Positions 27,612-38,100 of a stretch of 64,000 nt of DNA are shown piece by piece. The notes beneath the pieces were generated by a model that saw only the letters and a list, made by a program, of their open reading frames with translations, was not told the origin of the DNA and made no database searches. The stretch comes from Lycium barbarum (taxonomy: Eukaryota; Streptophyta; Magnoliopsida; Solanales; Solanaceae). A program made the translations under genes and the position numbers. Each line of letters starts with the position of its first letter. Within the stretch, counting starts at the first letter, position 1. The stretch lies in assembly GCF_019175385.1 (NCBI RefSeq), contig NC_083342.1, forward strand, positions 119,474,376-119,538,375, in the 5' to 3' direction.

Positions 27612-28385
27612 GATCCGTTGAGAGTTTGTCTCGGTAGGGAACTGTACGATCTTTTCCCCTTTATTTATTGTTAATTTATTTATTTGTGAAATTGTCAAAA
27701 TAAAGTTACGCATTAATATAAAAATAACACGTAACCCTAAAACATAAATAACTTAAAGCTAATGATAACAAGTCTTCAACAAAAATGGACTTTGAGCACT
27801 TTTCAACCACTAAAACGACAATCCGAAGTTTTGTGTATCCTTGATGTGTTGAGCCTACATTATTAATCGCACAAAAATAAATAGGGTTCTATATAAAATA
27901 TTCAAGTTTTGGAGTCTCGAAGCATGATTAATGTATGACTAAAGTATGTAAAAAAGTGTGAAAGAAAGGAAGAAAGAAAGAAAGAAAAGAAAGAAAGAAA
28001 GAAAGAAAAGAAAGAGCATCCAATAACACATGAAAATCATGCGTCGAAGGACTTAACGGGTCCGTCTCCATTAAGTCCTTTAACGCATGATTTTCATGCA
28101 TTAAAGGTACTTTTGTACCTCTTTTTTTTTACTGGGGTATTTTGGTTCATACCATTTTTTTGGGGGTTATTTTGGTTCCGGACTCCTCTTCTCATGTAAT
28201 AAAAATGGAGTACATTCTTTTGAGTAGGGGCATAGCTAACTTGAAGCAAGTGGGTTCAACTGATACCCCTTCATCAAAAAATTTACTTATTATACATGTA
28301 TTTTACTAGTCAAAAATAATAAAATGCATGATAAATAAAAAGGGTCGAACCCACTTGACTTGAAATAGAAGCTTGATCTAGCCTA

Positions 28386-28514
28386 CAATAACAACAACAT
28401 ACCCAGTATAATTCCACAAGTAGAGTCTGGGAAAAGTAAGATATACGCAGACCATACCTTCACCTTTATGGGATAGAGAGGCTATTTCCGATAGACCCTC
28501 GGCTCAAAAGAAAT
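28386..28514 (-). mobile_element. TS-type SINE
   Basis: About 129 bp of Solanaceae TS SINE on the minus strand. Read on that strand it starts near TTGAGCCGAGGGTCTATCGG and ends with a TTG-rich tail (AATAACAACAACATACCC on +). A perfect 18-bp target duplication, GAAGCTTGATCTAGCCTA, lies at 28368-28385 and 28515-28532. The 5' tRNA-related head is mostly missing. Confidence 0.9.
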
Positions 28515-28825
28515 GAAGCTTGATCTAGCCTATTTCTATGAAAGTTAAATCCTGTTAATGAAACTTCTGGCTGCCTTTGGGTAAAACAAAAAATGTGAAT
28601 GTCTTATTTAACCAGCTGTAACTGACTTGCTATTGAGAATTGGTCCAAAACTAGATTGAGCGTATTCATACCAAATTGTATCCTTAAAAGACTTGAAATT
28701 AAATGCATTCACACTATACCCTAAAAGGCTAAAATTACGGCTCTTTTTCTTCCCCTTTTCTGCATCCTTACTAACTCACCTACATTTCCATGTTGTTGGC
28801 CCTCCCATCCTATCTAAGTTTTAAC

Positions 28826-29974
28826 ATGGGCACCAGTGTTGAGGATGATGATGCTCACCCTTTCCCAGAAGATTTAGCTATGGAGATTCTACAAAGGTTG
28901 CCTGTGGAGTCGTCGTTGCGATTCAAATGCATCAGCAAGAACTAGTACACTCTTATCAATAGCCGCAGCTTTATAGATAAACACTTTAATTATGGAAAGA
29001 ACAAACGCCCCAAACTCCTTATTCATGACCTTGATGCAGCCGATGATTCAATTCCCATCACCTTCATTTCTGATTCAGATAAAAATGGAGGAACCCCTTT
29101 AATTGAAAAACCTGATCATGTCCCGGAGTTTGGTGGTGGTTTACTGGTAGGTCCTGTGGATGGCTTGTTTTTGTTTCAGAAAAGAAATACTGAATATGAC
29201 ATTAGGTTGGTACTGTGGAATCCTGCAACCAGGGTGGTAACCACCCTCCCTGCAGCCCACTTCCAGCTTCAACCATTTTTCAACGAAATAGGTGGCTTTT
29301 CTGGGTTCGGATTAGACCCCGTTACAAGTAACTACAAGGTGGTTTGGGTTCGCCAGTTCTGGGATAAAAACTGGGATGATATGTTCCATCGAGCATGTGC
29401 AGCGGTCTATTCCTGTTCTACTGACTCTTGGAGAATCCTTAAACATAAACATCACAAAATCACCTGCGCTTACAGCTATAGAGATGCCGATAGCACTGCT
29501 TACCTGAATGGAACTTATTACTGGATGCTCACGGGGCACGATTACTGCGGACATCTTTCATTTGACTTTGCCAATGAGGTGTTCGCTGAGATTAGAGGGT
29601 CAAATATTCCACCTATTAATTGTAGCAGCGTGATATTGCGTGATGGCTCCATTAACCTCTTGACCCAAGGTTTCAACGATGACTTTGGTTTATGGGTTAT
29701 GATTGAACCTGGTGTTTGGAACAAACTTCTTAACTTTCAATGCCTTTAACTTATTAAGCCTATTTTTTGTGGCTTCTGGGATTCTAGCACTGTCCTTTTC
29801 TTAACTGAGAGTTCTGGGCTGATCTCGTATGATGTTAATCCCCAGGAGACGAGGCATCTTGGGTTTCAACATCAGGGTCAGATTTATGGTACTAGAGTTT
29901 ATTATTACAAGGAGAGCTTAGTAACAATTAAGCGAGGAAATGGGACTGGACCAACATATTTGAATCCCCTGTAA
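28826..29974 (+). pseudogene. F-box protein with F-box-associated domain, two in-frame stops
   Basis: F-box proteins select substrates for SCF ubiquitin ligases. The frame from ATG 28826 runs 382 codons to TAA at 29972-29974 and is interrupted only by TAG at 28943-28945 (codon 40) and TAA at 29747-29749 (codon 308). The N-terminal F-box reads PFPEDLAMEILQRLPVESSL...FKCISKN, with the first stop where a tryptophan is usual. F-box-associated motifs follow: LVLWNPATRVVTTLP and GFGLDPVTSNYKVVWV. No frameshift is needed, so inactivation looks recent. A shorter protein starting at an internal ATG (29156) would lack the F-box. Neighbouring SINE and duplicated cyclin exon mark a rearranged region. Confidence 0.88.
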
Positions 29975-30316
29975 GCAGCTGAAATAATTTAATGTTTGCA
30001 GACAAAATATGGCTTATACGATGTCATATTCCGTAGATACTTAAACAATAGCTGTTGTTTGAGTACTGCAATTTCGAGGATGATTATCAATTCTTAATCG
30101 CTTCAGGTGTTTGTCCTAATGTTACTGCATTATATGACAATACAAGGCATTACTGAATTGGCTAGTTTAAATATAGACATGAAACATAAAGAAAAGTTAC
30201 AGTAAAGGCATAAACCAGCAGTTAATATTCAATCCCCTCACAGTCCTGCAAAGACAGGGACATAATTTAGAAGATTTTTCTCTGCCTCTTCAGGCCTGTC
30301 CATTGGATCCCTACAC
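29975..30316. other. Short intergenic region and cyclin 3' flank
   Basis: Contains the 3' flank of the cyclin gene (minus strand), which is the part shared with 24630-24795. No other feature seen. Confidence 0.5.
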
Positions 30317-31363
30317 TTAGAAGGCTCTACAAGTGTATCCTCCAACTGTAGGTGAACAATTTGATATGTCTTTATTTATCAAACCCTTGCCCCATGCAAA
30401 TATTCGGATAGGTCGAGCAATCTGTAATTTCACATTGGCGTCTTTCTCTAGCTGCAAGCAGTACCTATCGAAGCTCTCAACACTTATGTGCAGTCTGAAA
30501 TCAAGGGCTGCCAAGAATTTCATCTCCATCTTGTTCAACTCTGCCGTGGTTATTCCTCCTACTTTTGCATAATAAGCATTGTTGTAGCAGCTGAAAAAAT
30601 GTCATAAGAAATCCAATAAAAATGAGGTTTTAACCATGTTAAGTAATTTTGTTGCATTCTATCAAGCAGATTCTGTCACGGTGGGATGTCTGATACATAA
30701 CATTAAAGACTACCTATATTTCCAATTAAGTCAAGCCTCTTTTTGCGTTGATCAGAACTTCAGTATATTTATGTTCCACTAATTGATTGAGATGAAAGTA
30801 CAATTTTAGATAGACAATTTCAATTAGGTAACTGGATTTGGCAAAGTTTCTATCGAACGCTCATCAGGTGAAATTCTATTGAAAAGGCATAAAAACCTTA
30901 GATACATAGCAATGAACTCTTGTGAAAAGTTGCAGCAGTATGGCTAGAATACTTACTCATCATCTACAAACTTGACAGCCAACACGATGCTAGTGATCAG
31001 AAGCCGGTGAACATTAAGAGATGTCAGTAAACAATCAGTCAGGTTGAGAAATCTCTCCAGGTATACGTATGCAACCACGAAACACGAAGGGCTGCAGGTG
31101 GAGTACTTAAAAATTCTCTCGATGTACTGCTGAACTGTTAAAACAGGGGCTCTTGTGCCATGAAAAACTGTCACAACACCTCTCTCTTTCGATCCCTTTA
31201 GCGCTTTCTCATTCTTTTGAACTGATCTCTCAAGAATAGAAGCTAGAATTGATAGAACCTTGGGATGTCCTTTATCTCCCCTATCATATTCATCCAACCC
31301 CATATTTGCATAAGTCTTGGAAATTGTAGATTTTGTACCAAACCCCTCTGCTCCCATGATCAT
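30317..31363 (-). CDS. P/U-type cyclin (two exons, 226 aa)
   Basis: Plant P/U-type cyclins are small single-cyclin-box proteins related to yeast Pho80. They pair with cyclin-dependent kinases and link nutrient or other signals to the cell cycle. Exon 1 is 31363-30957 and exon 2 is 30590-30317. The donor GA|GTAAGT and acceptor TTTTTTCAG join in frame as FVDDDCYNNAYYAK, giving 226 residues, normal for the family. Motifs: VFHGTRAP, YIERIFKYSTCSPSCFVVAYVYLERF, LNVHRLLITSIVLAVKF, AYYAKVGGITTAELN, MEMKFLAALDF. The start is the first of two nearby ATGs (31363; the second is at 31357). A TTTCCTGCAG acceptor just upstream of it suggests a 5' UTR intron. A broken copy of exon 2 lies at 24795-25042. Confidence 0.9.
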
Positions 31364-31922
31364 TTTTTGAGCTAGCTGCAGGAAAATACACAGTTTTTAA
31401 CACAATGAAACCACTACTAGTGAGCAAGGGATATATATATATGATCACTTCTTGATTTAACTGGGAATAAAGGATTGCTATGAGAATTAATTTTTCCTTT
31501 TTGTTTGGTTTTCCTTTTTGCCACAGAATTTTATTCCTTATGGCATCTTGGCGTTGCTTCTACGTTGGTAGATATTCCTAGAGAATATCAGCAAGGGGGG
31601 CAAAATGATAGTACTAATGTTAATCGACAGCACAAGCACTATCTATATAAAAGGTAAGTGCTATACTAGCTTTTCCTAATTCTTTAATCAATAAAGTTAT
31701 AATTCAAAAGATAAAATGATGAGTGGTAATAAAGTAAATCATATTTACAAAAGCATGGCAAAAAAGTAAGATTGAATCAACAGTAAAGTCAAGAAGAATC
31801 CATCCCTCTTGTTCCAAGGAAAATAAATATTGGCTATAAACCATAATTCAACAGTGAAGGGAAGGCCAAGAAATGATCAGAGATATTATATTAGAAAGAA
31901 GAAGCTGAGCTGATTCTTTTAA
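31364..31922. other. Upstream region of the cyclin gene
   Basis: Probably part of a 5' UTR intron or promoter of the minus-strand cyclin. No separate gene seen. Confidence 0.4.
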
Positions 31923-32460
31923 CGGAAAAAGCTCAAATATGTCATCGAACTATCGGAAATGGCTCATCTATGTCACTTATTAATAATTTGGCTCATTTAT
32001 GCCATCGAATCATCGAAAATAGCTCATTTATGCCACTCATTAATAGTTTGGCTCATTTATGTCATCGCCGTTATCAAAATGACTCATCCATGTCATTTTC
32101 ATTAACGCCGGTTTATAATACCCTATATGACACATGGCCTCCAATTAGAGGTCTACGTCGTTTAATTACCCCAATTTTTAAATCCCAAATTAATAAAAAA
32201 TTCTACTCATATACCTAACCTGGCCACAACCATCTAGTTGGAGGCTACGTGTCATATCTGGTATTATAGAACTGGCGTTAATGAAAATGGCAGGGGTGAG
32301 TCATTTTGGTAACGACGATGTCATAAATGAGCCAAACTATTAATAAGCGGCATAAATGAGCCATCTCCGATAGTTCGATGGCATAAATGAGTCAAATTAT
32401 TGACGAGTGATATAAACGAGCCATTTTCGATAGTTCGATGTCATATTTGAGCCTTTCCAG
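31923..32460. mobile_element. Foldback/MULE-type MITE
   Basis: Two inverted arms occupy nearly the whole 538 bp. GGCTCAAATATGACATCGAAC-type text at the right end mirrors AGCTCAAATATGTCATCGAAC at the left. Within each arm a unit near CTCATTTATGCCATCGAA is repeated about four times. The flanking 9-mers TTCTTTTAA (31914-31922) and TTGTTTTAA (32461-32469) differ at one position and fit a Mutator-sized target duplication. It has no coding capacity. Confidence 0.75.
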
Positions 32461-32469
32461 TTGTTTTAA

Positions 32470-35121
32470 TTAGTTTTTCAACAAGAAAAAATGAAGGAAA
32501 GAACAACCAAACTATGATATAGGGGATGCATTTATTTTGAAACTATTTCTAAGCAGCAAGACATAAACAGAATAAAGAATAGACTAACATATTTTTGTGA
32601 TTCTGCTTTTTGCTGCTTCTTCTCTTAGGAAATTTATTTGATCAGCCAATCACAAATCCAGCTGTCTTTCTTTCCTCTCCTTTTGTCTTTTTCCAACTAC
32701 CCACACAAGTTAATTTTGAAGCATAAAGTTTACGGTTTACTAAATATTTACATAATAATAAAAGTTTAAAAGGTAATTACAAGTAAAAGTCTATAGAGTA
32801 AGTATTGATTGAAAATTTGTAATAGATGGTAACTAATTTCTTAAAACACGTTAAATTAGAGTGATACTGTAAAGATTTTTTTACATACTTTGTATAACTT
32901 AAATCCCAAAGTTTAAAGATGGTTGGATGTTCTAAATATTAGCATAACATTAAGGCAATATCGTCAAACTCAAGTAGTAGTATGTTTCTACAGGATATCC
33001 GTTTCTACAACACTTTAGCATTCTTTATTATAAATATTCTTATTTATAGAGACAAGGGGCAAAATTTCATGCATATATAACAAATTGAACAATTGCTAAG
33101 TGGCCTTCTACCTTCATCTATATTGCATTAAAAAGAACTCGGGCTCTATGATTAATGATTTCAGAAGTATTTCAACATCAATTGGCATCTTCTTTATATT
33201 TATATTTTGTCTTTTGGTACTTGAATAATTCTAAATATCCTATTTAATTGAGGTTCTCTATCCTCTAAACCTAATTAATCAATAGTGATGCATTTTTACT
33301 TGGATAATACCTGAATTAATGCGATTCTTTTCCGCTTTTATTTTTATTCTTTTTGGTGATATATAATGCCGAAAGAGATGTGAACAGAATAATTTAATTA
33401 CGACAATGATGCGTACGTTAATGAATGTCGAAACGCAAGTCGACTATACCAAAAGAATATACCAAAATATTACAAATTAGAGATAAGTTTCTTTGTTTCT
33501 GTTCAAGGAGATAAAATTCTAACTTATCTCAAGAGAATAAGTCACAAATCAATCAGCACTAAATTTCACATGAGTATTATCCAAATGCTTCATTCTATAA
33601 TATTTCTCGCAATTCATTGTTATTTCTGATACAAGATCCAAAATAAAAATGATGGAAGGGAACCTTGGAAAATCCACTAACAAAATCATCTCATTCTTTG
33701 AGTTTCAGATTTTGGATTATATTCCAGCACCGTCCATATTCCTTTTTACAAGATACTTTATGCATTATTTCCTTTTCTTTAACTTTATAATAGTAATATG
33801 CTTCTTCATTTTTTTTTTTTTGGCTTAGAGCTTTCTTTTCATTTGTCTTGTATGTTTCCTCCTTTTGATCCAAAAAAAGTCCTTAAGGCCACAGCTTTAC
33901 AGGGCCAAAAAAAAAAAAAAGGTAATCCATGCCAGCATCCGACAAAAAATTTCAAAACTGACTTTGCAAAAAAGATTTTGAGTTTCTTTTTGCAAAGCTG
34001 TTTGTTTGAGCTGTTTCTATAAGACATTCAAACTCACATTTTCAAATATTTTGGGCCCCATTTGTTCATAGGATATTCTTCTTTAAACTTTTTTTTTCAA
34101 GTCAAAACGTATGTCGAAACAAAACTTCAACTTTCAAATGCGATTTTTCATCTTCAACTTCAAATGCTACTTTTTTTAAAAAAAAAAAAAAATCATATAT
34201 CCCCCAATTCATGTTCAAACACCTGTCAACGCATTCCATCAGTTCACCTTCTTAACTGCGAAGTTCCTTGGTTGAATCTTGTAATTCTATGAGATCATTG
34301 AATACTTGGACATTCTCCTTTTTTTTTTTTTTTTTGATAAGTAAATACTTGGACATTCTCTTTGAGCATATACAAATACATTTGAATTTCTTTTCTTATC
34401 TTGTAGAACCAATGTAGAATAATATGATGTAGAAACACATCATGTTATAAAGAGCTAAAAAAGTTGCATCAACTCTGTTTGCAACAAATTTTGATATGCG
34501 GAAATAAATTACAACCACAAACAAAATATGAAGAAATAGAGATTTTTTGATGAATATTGCAGGTACAAGATCTGTTTACTCCCTTGATTCTTCTCTCCTA
34601 ATATTTCTCCGTAATTCGAGGGCCGTTAGTAGCTTATTTCTCGAACGTAGGATGATTTGGATTTGGATGTGTGTGGACTTTCTTGGGATGTATTTGATCT
34701 CCATGAAAGGATATTGTGGATCTTCTTGAAATATTTGGTTGTCAAGAAATATCCGGCCACATATTGACCTCTTTTTGAATACCCATGAGTTTATGTGATA
34801 TTTTGAGATGCCTTTTCAAGGGAATATGTGCCCCCTTTTATAGGCGTGATCTAGGATTTAGGGTGGAATAGCCTCCAAGAAACCTTAACCGCCTTTAGAG
34901 TTTGAAGGTGGATTGAACTCGTCTTGTTGAGTCCTATTTTAAATCCAATAAAATTTTGATGTCTACAAACTCCTTTACCACATCAACAAGCAGTACTAAT
35001 ACATCAGTGATCTCTGTCACTCTGTTTATAGCATCTTCTTAGCACTAAGTTAAAGAATAAAATTGAAGAAAAGAATGTGACAAAAATACATAAAACTATC
35101 TGATTTATACAGGTTTTCCCA
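32470..35121. other. Intergenic DNA without recognised gene
   Basis: AT-rich, with long A and T runs (33810, 33907, 34165, 34319). The distal promoter of the cyclin (left) and the 3' flank of the pectin methylesterase (right) are expected here. Short open frames are low-complexity. I found no paired repeat ends. Confidence 0.5.
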
Positions 35122-38100
35122 CTACAGGCCTTGAGAAAAAGGAACATTTGTGTAAGGCAACCAAGTATCTCCCATAGTAAAATTATAGACAGTAAAGTTC
35201 ATTGCTTGTGAAGCATTCATTAAACTATAACCAGGCCATTGTACTCTCATAGTTGTATTAGCCCCTGGTCCATAGTTCTCAAACTCCCCATAATAAAGGG
35301 TGTCGAGTCCAATCGTCCCATTCCACTCTAACCATCCAACAGGCGCGATCACATCTCCTATATAAGACTGCATGATAACAGTCCTCGAGTAATGGTGCCA
35401 CGGCCGGCCAAGAAAACTCAACGTGAGATTCAAGTCCTGTGCCAAATCAGGGGCAGCTTGAATGGTGCAGTTCTGGATAGAAATGCCAGTGTTCTGGTTG
35501 GGATCGCTTCGACCTTGTGCTGTGAAGATATTCTTCTGGTCTGGCATAGGTTTCCTAGCAAAAAGATTGCAGTTTTGGAATATCGCAGCTGCATTGCCAA
35601 ATATGAAGTCCACTGTACCATAGATATCACATTCTCTGTAGAACTGTCTTAAAGAGTGTGTGTATAACGTGTCCTGATAACCCTCAAAACGACATCTGTA
35701 GAACGTGGAAAGGTCTGCATTGTTCCTTAATGCTACAGCTTGGTGCTTCCATGGACCAGCTACGTTCTTGAATGTTATGTTTACGGCTACAAACCGCTCC
35801 CCTGAAACGGCTGCACATGAAAACGAGATATCATACACATTAAACTTTGAAAAGAATGTCAATCTGTGACAAAGGGCCTATAAACAAGAAAGAGAGATGA
35901 GAAAAAGGGCGGATTTTTCCAGTAGCGTGAATTATTATAGCGAGCACTTTAATCCACTTGCTCTCGGATGATGAAGGTAGGAACTTTTTACTATCCGTTG
36001 TTACATTCAAAGGCGCAAAATGAGGTAGAAATAGCACCCACTGTCCACTTTTAGGTTAGGAATTAGAGTTTTAGCTGTGGAATTTGAAATTCCAAGATAA
36101 TGGTGGGTTGAAAGCGGCAATTTGTGAATTTTACCCCAAAGTGACCGTGGAATAGGTTATAAATTTTGTTGAAGGATTTCTTAAATTAACCTTTTGTGCC
36201 TTGAAAACTTGCAACTAACTACTGGCTAGAACCAAGTTATTAGTTCCAATTATTTCAAGCCAATTTATCTATCGAGACAAAAGTGAGGGAACGGAATAGT
36301 TTACTTACCAAAAGTTGCTGAATTGTAGGTTGTCCAGCCGTCTATGACACTTCGATTTCCAGCAATCATAGTGCGATCAATTCCTTCCCCAAGCAACATA
36401 ATGTTTTTTTTGTTCTTGGCCACGACAACATACTCCTCGTAGTATCCTTGCTTCGCGTAGATGAGAAAATAGCCATCTTCAATCATTGAGTTATTAGGTG
36501 CAAATGCAATGGCTTCTCCTATCGATGTAAAGTTGCAGCCACCGTAAGGGCTAACTGTTACTGCTTCCCTAATGTGAACTCCATTTTCTACTAACTCGTC
36601 AGGAATCCTTCCACCCCTTTGATGAGACCTCTCCAATGCTTGATTAACCTGCTTGCAAGTGTAAGTTCTCATTTGGATTTTCTCTAAATTGATTCATGCT
36701 TAATACTATGAAAAGTCAAAAGGTTGATGAAAAGATATGTGCATCTGTAATCTGCCATAATCTATACGTACTATAATAGAGCCTTAATAATCTCTTTGAG
36801 TAGGTACTTTAATCTCTTGGGTCACGACATTGTATTACTAGCACTAATAGTAATAGGGCTGATTTAACCTATTTACTACCCCTTCCTACTTTTAGACATC
36901 ATCTTTTATAATCATTTTGTTTAACTTTAATTTTCTTACAGCAATAAATATTTGAAATGCAAAATAATTTCTTTTTTTTTTCAAAAAAAATGCACATAAA
37001 AGAGATGTGTTAAGCCATAAGAATAAGCTGAGGAAGAATTTATGACCCCCTACTCTCTTCTTTTGAACCTTGACACCCAAATAAACAAGCCATGTGGGAA
37101 AATAAACTTCTTTACCTTTGAAAAAAAAAAAAAAGGAAAAAAGAAACACAATAAGCACACTTCATCTAATCAATTCCAAAGTGTGATTTTTGGTATTCAT
37201 TTTGATGATCACAAATTCACAATTGGTGGCACATCAACATCTAATACCCACTCACTTCTTTTCTTGCGTAAATCTCAAAGGGACATGTGCCATGTGCCTA
37301 TTTACCGCCTTTTTCAAAGGTAATCGATTAGGTTGACTTTGCAAAGAATAAATGATATTGCTACTAAATGAGACATGAATAATTGTAGCAATAGTTTTCC
37401 AGTTCTTTTTTCCTTATAAAGGACCGTTATTTTCAGGATGCCAACATCTTTGTTCATGAGTTTCTTTTATAGTTCATGGCACTTGGTTTCCTTTTTATTT
37501 TCCTTTTTGAGGCAGTCTCACCTCCCTGGACAAAATGCCGAGTGTATGAAGAACGGCCTTTAGCCCTTGGGCATATTGTCCCAGGAGGCCCCCTGAATAT
37601 CTTGTCTGATCACTTTTCGTCTCTATTTTAAAGAAATAGTCGTCGTTCTGGAATTTCAAATTTTATAGGAGATTTACTTGTGGATTGTGATCAAACTTCA
37701 TGTCAGTGAATATTTTTTTAATTCTATAGAACTTTACCTGATAATCGACCCATTGAATAGCCCGTTATTTTCAGTCCTTTCTACTTTTCTTCTTTCTTTT
37801 TTTGAGTACTCTTTGTCCCTTGTATAACAATTTACGCAGTGTAATTTCCTTTTTAAACAATTAATAAGTTTCTTTTCTGGGTCATAATTTTTTTAATTGT
37901 TTTAGGATTACACTAGGCAAAAGGAAAATTACATGATTGTATAAAAATTAAATCTTACAGGATTTGTCATTAATTATATTTTTGTTATAATTGATTTTTG
38001 TAAATATTTGTGGTTAAATTAATGAAATTAAGGAAAATAGACTTTTCCTCTTTTTACCGAATGCCCGTAATATATAGATTAACAAAATTTCGACAAAAGA

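Larger units (their letters stand above)
25646..28185. mobile_element. Mutator-like element with about 0.5 kb inverted arms
   Basis: The ends are GAGTCTGGAACCAAAATAAC and the reverse complement of GAGTCCGGAACCAAAATAAC. Inverted similarity runs inward for roughly 0.5 kb (about 25646-26170 against 27665-28185). A 10-bp direct repeat, CTCTTCTCAT, stands at 25636-25645 and 28186-28195; long inverted repeats with 9-11 bp duplications are the hallmark of Mutator-like elements. Each arm carries its own hairpin built from AACGCATGAAAATCATGCGTT-like palindromes (about 25728-25806 and 28023-28106) and a CTTTCTTT-type tract. The centre is partly unknown because of the assembly gap. No transposase was seen in the readable part, so it is probably non-autonomous. 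Confidence 0.85.

Noticed and set aside
34051..34260. Possible MITE starting GGGCCCCATTTGTTCATAGG
   Set aside because: The left end resembles common plant TIR ends, but I found no matching inverted end nearby.
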